This document shows, piece after piece, positions 1 to 5,478 of a stretch of 6,389 nt of DNA. Source of the DNA: Leptospira sp. (GTDB lineage: Bacteria > Spirochaetota > Leptospiria > Leptospirales > Leptospiraceae); contig JAIOQL010000015.1 in the NCBI GenBank assembly GCA_021413405.1, forward strand, positions 1 through 6,389, written 5' to 3'. Position 1 is the stretch's first letter, and every line of letters starts with the position of its first letter. The notes beneath the pieces are model-generated. The model worked only from the letters and a program-made list of their open reading frames with translations, did no database searches and was not told where the DNA came from. The translations under genes and the position numbers were made by a program.

Positions 1-290
1 TCATGCATGGCCCTGACGGACATAACTATAAAAACAAGATTCAGTTCATAGACATTAAGAAACCACATCACATTTACTATAAACATCTTGGCGACGGTGA
101 AGGTGCTCAGGATGTTGTTTTTCAATCGAAAATTCTATTTGAAGAAGCTGGTGAAGGAACGAACCTAACCATGAAACAGATTTTCCCGAGCAAAGAAGAA
201 CTTGAAAGAGTTAATAAAAAATATGGTGCGATTGAAGGTGGTAAACAACATATCAGCAACCTCAGTAAATACCTGGAGAAAATTAAATAA
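1..290 (+). CDS. SRPBCC / AHSA1-type domain protein, C-terminal part (5' end outside window)
   Basis: This is the 3' part of a gene read into the window; the first complete codon is the ATG at 3, which is probably internal. About 95 residues are visible. They match the second half of the START/Bet v1-like SRPBCC fold of the AHSA1 (activator of Hsp90 ATPase homologue 1-like) group. Signs are an early HGPDGHNYKN turn, beta strands ending in FQSKILFEE, the LTMKQIFPS strand with a following EELERV segment, and the C-terminal helix beginning GAIEGGKQHISNLSKYL. The GAIEGG start of that long helix is typical of small stand-alone family members of about 140-160 residues, so roughly the first third is missing. 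Such proteins have a hydrophobic ligand cavity but rarely a known substrate, and nothing here identifies one. It stops with TAA at 288-290 and converges on the gene at 466-1182. Confidence 0.85.
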   Translation, partial: MHGPDGHNYKNKIQFIDIKKPHHIYYKHLGDGEGAQDVVFQSKILFEEAGEGTNLTMKQIFPSKEELERVNKKYGAIEGGKQHISNLSKYLEKIK

Positions 291-420
291 GACAAATATG
301 AAAAATCAAAGAATACTTTTAATAATGTAGTATCATTATCAAAGATAGAATTTTTAATTAATATTGTCGTTCCCCGGGCTGCTTCAATGTTAGAGCAAAG
401 ATACATTATGATCTTTCCTG

Positions 421-467
421 CCGATCGTATCAATAGGAATATACGAATATTTTAGATCGGGTTTTTT
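421..467 (+). terminator. Possible rho-independent terminator after the SRPBCC gene
   Basis: CCGAT (421-425) can pair with ATCGG (456-460), and inside it CGTAT (426-430) can pair with ATACG (441-445) around a 10-base loop. A G and six T follow directly (461-467). The pairing has a 10-base bulge on the 3' side, so the hairpin is weak. The T run overlaps the stop codon of the convergent gene. It lies about 130 bases after the SRPBCC stop codon, between convergent genes, where a terminator is expected. The rest of the gap (291-420) shows nothing I can support. Confidence 0.35.
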
Positions 468-1182
468 ATTCCGGGAAGACGGTCTGCCCTCTCCTTGAAG
501 CAATGTCATAAACAAAAAAAACTGATCCTGATTTCTCTTCCTTTTTTTTTGGTTCTTTCTTTATAATCAGTGCCAGAACATTTTGCTTTGTATTAAATAA
601 AATTTTTTCAAAATAATAGTCTTTTGGCAGAATTGAATCGAGCCTTTCTTCATAAGGATGATAAATGAAAATCTTCGGCTTATCACGATTGTTCAAAAAT
701 CCATCCTGGTTAGTGTCTTCGGTCATTGCCAAAATAATCATCCTGTTCCCGATATCAATTGATTCAATGACCGGATCCTGCGAATTATTTTTGAATGTTT
801 TTCTTTTGAATTCCCCGACGAAATAATCCCAAATATAGGCTTTTTTCTGAAAAATCCTGTGCAATTTTCCCGTGTTCAGATTGATAAATGTAATATTTTT
901 GGCATGGCTCAAAACTTCATCCGGACCAAATCCTCCGGCTTCACGATTCAGGTCAGTTGGATAATAAAGGAAATCTCTCCAGAGAATTTTGGAAAAACTG
1001 AGCATATCGCTTTTTGGCTCTTCCTTGATCGCTGTTTCTTCTCCAGGTGGTAACGCAACTGGTTCATCTTCTTTCAGTTCGATCCCTTTATCAAACATGA
1101 ACCAGCTCTTAGAAAGAGTAAATGTCAGGATAGCTATTATAAGAAAAAGAAAGACTACCAGTATGAGTCTAATTTTTTCCAA
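466..1182 (-). CDS. Membrane-anchored hypothetical protein with an EF-hand/dockerin-like Ca-binding loop
   Basis: This is a 238-residue protein I do not recognise. Residues 5-24 are a strongly hydrophobic segment after a short basic N-terminus, giving a signal anchor with the rest outside the cytoplasm. Residues 35-60 are acidic and proline-rich, like a linker. The remainder looks beta-rich, with repeated strand-like pieces (ITFINLNTGKLHRIF, RMIILAMTE, KIFIYHPYE, SVFFVYDIA), as in fragments of beta-propeller or TolB-like repeats. Residues 156-167 read DTNQDGFLNNRD, which fits the DxNxDGxLxxxD calcium loop of EF hands and dockerins. The start is a TTG at 1182 with AAGAGG four bases upstream. 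The next Met (residue 29) would remove the membrane segment, so TTG is preferred. The gene overlaps the end of the degT remnant by 14 bases, indicating translational coupling. A run of nine A in the coding strand (542-550) encodes a lysine cluster near residue 213. Confidence 0.75.
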   Translation of the reverse strand: MEKIRLILVVFLFLIIAILTFTLSKSWFMFDKGIELKEDEPVALPPGEETAIKEEPKSDMLSFSKILWRDFLYYPTDLNREAGGFGPDEVLSHAKNITFINLNTGKLHRIFQKKAYIWDYFVGEFKRKTFKNNSQDPVIESIDIGNRMIILAMTEDTNQDGFLNNRDKPKIFIYHPYEERLDSILPKDYYFEKILFNTKQNVLALIIKKEPKKKEEKSGSVFFVYDIASRRGQTVFPE

Positions 1183-1780
1183 GATGCCTCTTCACAGCCG
1201 AAATCACTTCGGAAAATTCTGCTTCGGTCATGTACGGAAAAAGAGGAAGATTCAGTACTGACGAAGAAATTTCGCGGGCATTTTCTTTTCCAAAACGGCC
1301 TTTCTGAAATTCTTTTGCACCAGGCTGATCAGTCATGGAGCCAGGGTAAATATTCCCAAAACCAATCCCTGCCTCTTTCAATATGGCTTCAAGTTTTGTT
1401 CTCTCTGCATTGGGTTCAATTGCTTTCTCGAAGTCTGAAAAATTCATCTGAAGATCTGCTTTATCTGTATCCACCGTGTAAGGATCACCGTTGACGTTGA
1501 CTACGGCTTCAAACGTTGCCCAGAAAGTTGAATCTGGAAGAAGCACCTTGTCGCCGCGTCCGACTCCAACTGCCCGCAAAGCCAGCTGCAGGGCATCTGT
1601 TCCGTTGGCACAGGATACGGTATGAGCAACTTCACAATATTCTGAAAGTGATTTTTCGAGACCGGCAACTTCCGGTCCTCCGATAAAACTGGCTGTTTTG
1701 CTCAGAGACGAAACTTTTTCGGTCCACTCGTCGAGAAACCCGGTCTCAAATCTTTTTATATCAATAAACGGAACACCCAT
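1169..1780 (-). CDS. DegT/DnrJ/EryC1/StrS aminotransferase remnant with internal in-frame loss of the catalytic core
   Basis: The family comprises PLP-dependent sugar aminotransferases of about 360-390 residues; this ORF has only 203. Residues 1-123 match the normal N-terminus: the PFIDIKRFE opening, FIGGPEVAGLEKSLSEY, the phosphate-binding CANGTDALQLAL, and LPDSTFWATFEAVVNVNGDP followed by VDTD and FEKAIEPN. Residues 126-203 match the normal C-terminus: RTKLEAILKEAGIGFGNIYP, the DQPGA segment, and LNLPLFPYMTEAEFSEVISAV. The joint falls near residues 123-127 (about 1398-1412). Everything usually between these parts is absent, including the HLYG region, the ED(A)A aspartate that contacts the PLP ring, the SFYPxKxLG lysine that binds PLP, and the GDGG segment. 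It cannot be an active aminotransferase in this form. The ATG at 1780 has AGGGG about 10 bases upstream. It lies 54 bases after lon and overlaps the next gene. It may be a pseudogene or a mis-assembled intact gene. Confidence 0.85.
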   Translation of the reverse strand: MGVPFIDIKRFETGFLDEWTEKVSSLSKTASFIGGPEVAGLEKSLSEYCEVAHTVSCANGTDALQLALRAVGVGRGDKVLLPDSTFWATFEAVVNVNGDPYTVDTDKADLQMNFSDFEKAIEPNAERTKLEAILKEAGIGFGNIYPGSMTDQPGAKEFQKGRFGKENAREISSSVLNLPLFPYMTEAEFSEVISAVKRHLGKN

Positions 1781-1834
1781 TTTACATTTTCCCCTTTTTT
1801 TCCGGCTCTGTGCCTGAATTCAGAAATAAATTAA

Positions 1835-3172
1835 TTAATCATTTGCCGGTTTTCCCGGAATAAGCAAATCAGCAACCTCTTCGAATCGCGATACAGGATA
1901 GAATCTGATCCCGGCTTTTACATATCCCGGAATTTCGCTGAGAGCAGGTTCATTGTCCTTCGGAAATATAATTTTATTTACTTTTGCTCTTTTCGCGGCA
2001 ACAATTTTTTCCCGGAGTCCCCCGCCCGCACTCGGTCCATCTTTTGGCGTTGCACCGTCCGGAATATGGATATGAATTCTTTTATTCTCAAAAATAGATT
2101 CATTCTTGAGATAACTTTTGATGAAACTAAGAGCGATCGTTGCAGATTCATTCATCATCTTTCCCAATTTTCCCGTAAGGAGCAAAGATCCTTTTCCATC
2201 CAGAAAAATTGCTTCGATCAGAAGTGTCGCACCGCCAGCGGAAGTCCAGGCCAGGCCGAGCGCCGTCCCGGGAACAGTAGGTCTGTTCATCCGGTCGTCT
2301 ACAAAAAGTGGAACGCCGAGATATTTTTTAAGATCCTGTTCACCGATTACTTTCTTATATTTTCCGGTATTCACAAGATTATAAGCAATTTTTCTTGCGA
2401 TCTTATCGCTCATTTTTTCCAGACCACGCAAACCGCTTTCCCTGGAATAAGAATTGATCAGGCTGACGATCACACCTTTCTCAAATTTTATATTTTTGTC
2501 CTTTAATCCATTTTTGATGAGTTCTTTTTTCCAGAGATATTTCTGGAATATCTGTACTTTCTCAGCTGTGATGTAACCCGAAAGCCGAATCACATCCATC
2601 CTGTCTGCAAGCACCCGGGGAATCGTATCGAGGTTATTCGCCGTTGCAATGAAAAATATTTTTGAAAGATCAAAAGGCAGATCCAGGTAATGATCCCGGA
2701 ATGTTGAATTCTGTTCGGGATCAAGCACTTCCAGAAGAGCGGAAGCGGGATCGCCGTGAATTCCGGAAGAAAGTTTATCAATTTCGTCGAGGAGAATGAC
2801 CGGATCTTTTTCCTTCAGAACTTTTAGTGCCTGTAGAATTTTTCCCGGCATCGACCCGATATATGTCCTTCGATGACCTTTTATTTCTGCCTCATCCCGG
2901 ATCCCACCAAGAGAAAATCTGTAAAATTTTCTGCCGAGCGCCTCCGCTACGGATTTTGCGATAGAGGTTTTCCCGACTCCCGGAGGACCAACGAGGCACA
3001 TGATAACACCCTTACTGTCCGGGTTCAGTTTTTTAACTGCAAGAAATTCCAGGATTCTCTCTTTTACATCTTCCAGTTTATAATGATCGCGATTCAGAAT
3101 CCGGCCCGCTTTCTTCAGATCAATCGTTCGTTTCGGTGGATTTTCCCAGGGAAGAGATTCAATGGTATCCAC
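1835..3172 (-). CDS. lon: Lon AAA+ and protease domain ORF (3' fragment), protease core deleted between Ser and Lys
   Basis: This is a 445-residue ORF from a GTG at 3172. It begins in the DTIESLPWEN element at the entry to the AAA+ module. Visible elements are Walker A GPPGVGKTS (62-70), GGIRDEAEIKGHRRTYIGSMPG (89-110), Walker B VILLDEID (125-132), DPEQNSTFRDHYLDLPFDLS (151-170), sensor-1 region ATANN (176-180), arginine-finger region DRM (190-192) and sensor-2 ESGLRGLEK. The protease domain has GLAWTSAGGATLLIEA, then PKDGPSAG with the catalytic Ser381, and at once GGLREK with the catalytic Lys389. In intact Lon these two residues lie about 43 apart; here they are 8 apart. The ATPase module looks complete, but the protease fold should be broken. 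A TTAGGGA about nine bases before the GTG could act as a ribosome binding site, so separate translation is possible though unproven. Confidence 0.88.
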   Translation of the reverse strand: MDTIESLPWENPPKRTIDLKKAGRILNRDHYKLEDVKERILEFLAVKKLNPDSKGVIMCLVGPPGVGKTSIAKSVAEALGRKFYRFSLGGIRDEAEIKGHRRTYIGSMPGKILQALKVLKEKDPVILLDEIDKLSSGIHGDPASALLEVLDPEQNSTFRDHYLDLPFDLSKIFFIATANNLDTIPRVLADRMDVIRLSGYITAEKVQIFQKYLWKKELIKNGLKDKNIKFEKGVIVSLINSYSRESGLRGLEKMSDKIARKIAYNLVNTGKYKKVIGEQDLKKYLGVPLFVDDRMNRPTVPGTALGLAWTSAGGATLLIEAIFLDGKGSLLLTGKLGKMMNESATIALSFIKSYLKNESIFENKRIHIHIPDGATPKDGPSAGGGLREKIVAAKRAKVNKIIFPKDNEPALSEIPGYVKAGIRFYPVSRFEEVADLLIPGKPAND

Positions 3173-3924
3173 TTGAGCTGTTCCCTAAGAAAAAACTGAC
3201 GTTGCTGCTTATCCATTTTTTCATTGATCTGTTCATTAATTTTTTTCTGCAATGAGATCAGTTCAATTTCTTTCTTCAGAAAGAGTATAACAATCTCGAG
3301 CCGCTCCTGGATATTTGCTGTTTCAATGACCGACTGGTATTCTTCTTTTTCAAGATTCAGGATGGAACACACGAAATCAGCCATGCGTCCGGCATCATTC
3401 ATGTTCACGAGTGTCAGCTTCATTTCCTCCGTAAAAAGCGGGTTATTCTGAGCCAACTCACGGGTAAGTATAATTAAAGTTCTCATCAGTGCTTTCGTAA
3501 CAGTCTTTGATCCCGAAAATATTTCGTCAGGATAGCTGGCCTTTGAAATCAGGAAAGGATCTGTAGAGAGAATTGTTTCAATTTTGAATCTGCGGAGAGT
3601 GCTGACGAGTATGTTTGTTCCACCATCAGGCAGATTCACTTTTTTGAGGATTCGGGCAACCGTTCCAAAACGAAAAATATTTTCAGCAGCATCCTTTTCG
3701 TTTTCCTCTTCTTTCAGGAGGCACAGACCGATATACCCGGTTGTCCGGTATACTTCTTCAACTCCAGCTGTAAATTTTCCGGATGGGACAATGAGAGGCG
3801 TCACTATCCCGGGAAAAATCGGACGCATCTTGATTGGAAGAATAAATAATTCTTCAGGTAAAATAATCGGGGCGGGCACAATAGAATTTGTTGTTTGATT
3901 TTTTTTTCCCGATGTCCTGTTCAT
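3115..3924 (-). CDS. lon: Lon N-terminal domain ORF (5' fragment of the disrupted lon)
   Basis: Of 269 residues, 1-251 are genuine Lon. The LON substrate-binding domain starts at about residue 22 (LPEELFILPIKMRPIFPGIVTPL) and includes FGTVARILKKVNLPDGG and ILVSTLRRFKIE. It is followed by the helical part with LAQNNPLFTEEMKLT, DFVCSILNLEKEEYQSV and the coiled-coil start KKINEQINEKMDKQQRQFFLREQLK. After Lys251 the reading frame runs out of register through the start of the next ORF, giving an 18-residue non-homologous tail (WIPLNLF and onward), then a stop. The ATG at 3924 is preceded by AGAAGAG very close to the start; no better start is seen. Codons 6-9 contain a run of nine A (3899-3907). 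Alone it could fold as a substrate-binding domain but has no ATPase or protease. Confidence 0.85.
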   Translation of the reverse strand: MNRTSGKKNQTTNSIVPAPIILPEELFILPIKMRPIFPGIVTPLIVPSGKFTAGVEEVYRTTGYIGLCLLKEEENEKDAAENIFRFGTVARILKKVNLPDGGTNILVSTLRRFKIETILSTDPFLISKASYPDEIFSGSKTVTKALMRTLIILTRELAQNNPLFTEEMKLTLVNMNDAGRMADFVCSILNLEKEEYQSVIETANIQERLEIVILFLKKEIELISLQKKINEQINEKMDKQQRQFFLREQLKWIPLNLFPGKIHRNERLI

Positions 3925-4022
3925 ACTCTTCTAAAATTCTCTTTACGACTATAGTTTATAATATAAGATGTTATACAATGAAAATATCTGGTATATTGCA
4001 GCCGGCAGCTGGCGACGGAAAA
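3925..4022. promoter_or_regulatory. Divergent promoter region between lon and the amidohydrolase gene
   Basis: These 98 bases separate the two divergent start codons and are very AT-rich. A perfect TATAAT lies at 3957-3962 on the + strand. There is no convincing -35 at 17 bases; TTTACG at 3942-3947 would instead pair with TAAGAT at 3964-3969 (16-base spacer). On the - strand, TATAGT (3949-3954) with TTGTAT about 19 bases before it is a weak candidate for lon. I can support that promoters lie here, not their exact positions. Confidence 0.45.
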
Positions 4023-5180
4023 ATGAAAGTGATGAGATATCTTCTCATTTTTTCGGTTATTGCGAATTTTTTTCTGCTCATATTTTTAATCCCTTCTTTG
4101 CGGATCAAATTAAGATTCATCGCTATGAACTCTTTGGGTTTTCCGGCCCCAGGGAGCATCCCACAATTCAAAAATGATATACTTCTCACTGAATACAATC
4201 CTGTCCCGGTTCTAAAAACGGAAGACGCCCGCAAAACCAGGATGCCTTCAATGGATGTAATAGAGACTCACGGTCACATTGGGGGATCATTTTCCGGCTC
4301 ACCTTCTGAAATATCAAAAGCAATGACGGAATTGAAAATAAAAAAATTCATAAACCTGAGTTTTACAACCGGAGATGATTTCAAAAAATTAAAGAGTCAG
4401 TTCAATGATCCGAGGATCATTCATTTTTCCACATTCAACTGGAAGCGCATAAAGGAATCGAAAGATTTCGTTCCGGCTATGCTGAATGATCTGAAACAGG
4501 ATATCGCTAACGGTACGAAAGGAATAAAACTCTGGAAAAATTTCGGACTGAACATCCGGAAAGAAAACGGGGAAAGGCTAACTCTTGATGATGCATTGCT
4601 CGAACCTCTTTTCCTTGAATGCGAAAAAGCAAAACTGGTGATCTCAATCCATACGGCCGATCCCCCGGCTTTCTTCGGAAAAGCAGATGAAAAAAATGAA
4701 CGGTATGAAGAGCTTCTGCGTCATCCGGAATGGTCATTCAACACATCTGAATTTCCAAAATTTGAAGAAGTCACTAAAGAACGGGAAAGGCTTTTTAAAA
4801 AATATCCCCGGATTACTTTTGTAAGCCTTCATTTCGCAGAGTTTTCGCATGACCTGGAACAGGCTGCAAAACTTCTCGATTCAAATAAAAATGTTTATCT
4901 GGATATTGCAGCAAGGATTGATGAACTGGGAAGGCAACCCTACAAGACAAAAGAGTTCCTTGCAAAATACCAGGACAGGGTCTTTTTCGGAACCGACGGA
5001 CCGCCTGACAGGGGAAAGTTTGAAATATATTCCCGTTTCCTTGAAACTAATGATGAATACTTTGATTACTTCCCTCTGCATAAACCCCGAAAAGGTTTCT
5101 GGAAGATATATGGACTCGGACTCAAAAAAGAAATCCTGGAAAAAATTTATTTCAAAAATGCAGAAAAGGTTTTCCGCTGA
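4023..5180 (+). CDS. Membrane-anchored amidohydrolase (amidohydrolase_2 / TIM-barrel metal-dependent hydrolase)
   Basis: This is a 385-residue protein. Residues 5-25 (RYLLIFSVIANFFLLIFLIPS) form one N-terminal hydrophobic segment, a signal anchor or uncleaved signal, so the enzyme probably acts outside the cytoplasmic membrane. The rest is a complete amidohydrolase-superfamily barrel: DVIETHGHIGG with the HxH metal pair (His83, His85), GTKGIKLWKNFGL (Lys169 region), VISIHTADPPAFF (His210), NERYEELLRHPEWSF, FVSLHFAEFSHDLE (His270), LDIAARIDELGRQPY, and FFGTDGPPD (Asp325), then FLETNDEYFDY and the KIYGLGL/EKIYFKNAEKVF ending. These are the signature segments of a bacterial subgroup of predicted metal-dependent hydrolases whose substrate is unknown to me. 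In-frame ATGs exist at 3888, 3978 and 4032. I chose 4023 because it places the membrane segment directly at the N-terminus and has GACGGA just upstream; 3888 would overlap lon. It looks intact, unlike the leftward block. Confidence 0.85.
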   Translation: MKVMRYLLIFSVIANFFLLIFLIPSLRIKLRFIAMNSLGFPAPGSIPQFKNDILLTEYNPVPVLKTEDARKTRMPSMDVIETHGHIGGSFSGSPSEISKAMTELKIKKFINLSFTTGDDFKKLKSQFNDPRIIHFSTFNWKRIKESKDFVPAMLNDLKQDIANGTKGIKLWKNFGLNIRKENGERLTLDDALLEPLFLECEKAKLVISIHTADPPAFFGKADEKNERYEELLRHPEWSFNTSEFPKFEEVTKERERLFKKYPRITFVSLHFAEFSHDLEQAAKLLDSNKNVYLDIAARIDELGRQPYKTKEFLAKYQDRVFFGTDGPPDRGKFEIYSRFLETNDEYFDYFPLHKPRKGFWKIYGLGLKKEILEKIYFKNAEKVFR

Positions 5181-5190
5181 GTTTTTAACA

Positions 5191-5252
5191 GAACACCAAT
5201 GACACGGATTAGGCGGGTTGACGGCTGATCTGATTTTAGTGATTTCAGTCAT
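5191..5252 (-). repeat. Degenerate decamer repeat block, left copy (inverted)
   Basis: Read on the - strand this stretch breaks into about six 10-base units of related composition, containing AATCACTA, AAATCAGATC, AGCCGTCA, ACCCGCCTA, then an exact ATCCGTGTCA (5200-5209) and TTGGTGTTC. The same kind of unit recurs in opposite orientation at 5351-5390. I recall similar AATCCGTGT-type intergenic sequences being dispersed in many bacterial genomes; that is memory, not a search. It begins 10 bases after the amidohydrolase stop codon. Confidence 0.6.
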
Positions 5253-5273
5253 AAATGTTTCCTTCCAATAATC

Positions 5274-5290
5274 AAACCTTGTGGTTTTTT
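5274..5290 (+). terminator. Weak terminator-like hairpin after the amidohydrolase gene
   Basis: AAACC (5274-5278) and GGTTT (5283-5287) pair around TTGT and run into further T (to 5290). The stem has only five pairs, two of them G-C, so termination would be weak. It is about 95 bases after the amidohydrolase stop codon. Confidence 0.25.
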
Positions 5291-5316
5291 GCTCTTTTAC
5301 TATAGTTATTATAACT
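5279..5316 (+). promoter_or_regulatory. Possible promoter with an AT-rich dyad over the -10
   Basis: TTGTGG (5279-5284), a 16-base spacer and TATAGT (5301-5306) resemble a sigma-70 promoter pointing at the last gene. AGTTAT-T-ATAACT (5304-5316) is a perfect inverted repeat overlapping the -10, as an operator might. It would give a leader of about 165 bases containing the right repeat block and the 17-base palindrome. The match is modest and such AT-rich pieces occur by chance. Confidence 0.25.
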
Positions 5317-5350
5317 TTCAGTCGGGTTAAACACCGCCATTTCCTATAAT

Positions 5351-5390
5351 ATCCGTGCCAATCTGTGTCATCCGCGTCATCTGTGCTCCA
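5351..5390 (+). repeat. Degenerate decamer repeat block, right copy
   Basis: Four near-tandem units of about 10 bases stand side by side: ATCCGTGCCA, ATCTGTGTCA, TCCGCGTCA and TCTGTGCTCCA, with consensus ATCYGTGYCA. Units 1 and 2 each differ from the exact ATCCGTGTCA of the left block by one base. The block is in opposite orientation to the left block, about 100 bases away, so the pair could form a long imperfect stem. A run of six T follows (5391-5396). Confidence 0.65.
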
Positions 5391-5397
5391 TTTTTTC

Positions 5398-5414
5398 TAA
5401 CTGCTGAGCAGTTA
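5398..5414. promoter_or_regulatory. Perfect 17-base palindrome upstream of the last gene
   Basis: TAACTGCT-G-AGCAGTTA has two perfect 8-base arms around one G, centred at 5406, and lies 64 bases before the ATG at 5479. The symmetry and size suit binding of a dimeric repressor. As RNA it could fold with a five-base loop (TAACTG / CAGTTA), followed by AAAATTTTT, so a weak terminator is the alternative. I do not recognise the half-site. Confidence 0.45.
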
Positions 5415-5478
5415 AAATTTTTCTACTTTACAAACGTGAAAATTGCGAAAAACTTAGTTTAACAAAACAATATATTAT

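Larger units (their letters stand above)
1835..3924 (-). pseudogene. lon: lon, ATP-dependent Lon protease, disrupted by a frameshifting deletion and an in-frame deletion
   Basis: Read as one gene, this is bacterial Lon: N-terminal substrate-binding domain, coiled coil, AAA+ ATPase, then a Ser-Lys protease domain. Lon is a cytoplasmic hexamer that degrades misfolded and regulatory proteins. Two lesions are visible. At about 3172-3174 the conserved FFLREQLK is followed at once, in a different frame, by DTIESLPWEN. The roughly 60-65 residue helical segment that normally lies between them (starting AIQxELG and ending near YxxVIRNYL) is gone and the frame is lost. At about 2018-2027 the catalytic-serine motif PKDGPSAG runs straight into GGLREKI, so about 35 residues, including the TGExTLxGxVLxIGG core, are missing in frame. 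An undamaged version would be about 790 residues, normal for the family. The two resulting ORFs are listed separately. Confidence 0.85.

Noticed and set aside
322..339. ATAATG / CATTAT hairpin in the first gap
   Set aside because: It has only six mostly A-T pairs in AT-rich sequence; too weak to call a terminator or an RNA.
122..433. 103-residue - strand open frame across the first gap
   Set aside because: Most of it is antisense to the SRPBCC gene, and the translation is low in complexity.
1814..1823. CTGAATTCAG palindrome between lon and degT
   Set aside because: A 10-base palindrome is expected by chance at this length scale, and nothing around it supports a terminator or an operator.
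2066..2506. 146-residue open frame on the + strand inside lon
   Set aside because: It lies wholly antisense to conserved AAA+/protease coding sequence, its translation has no recognisable features, and no ribosome binding site is seen.
1398..3174. Introns or programmed excision explaining the missing segments
   Set aside because: An intron or mobile element would add sequence within the gene, whereas here coding sequence is absent. No insertion sequence, repeat pair or integrase is visible at the joints.
3888..4022. Upstream in-frame extension of the amidohydrolase from ATG 3888 or 3978
   Set aside because: It would put 15 to 45 non-conserved residues ahead of the membrane anchor; the 3888 start overlaps lon and neither start has a ribosome binding site.
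4881..5252. 123-residue - strand open frame ending in the amidohydrolase gene
   Set aside because: Its N-terminal part is just a translation of the left decamer repeat block, and the rest is antisense to conserved amidohydrolase motifs.
5191..5390. CRISPR array
   Set aside because: The units are about 10 bases, degenerate and without spacers, the two blocks are inverted, and no cas gene is nearby.
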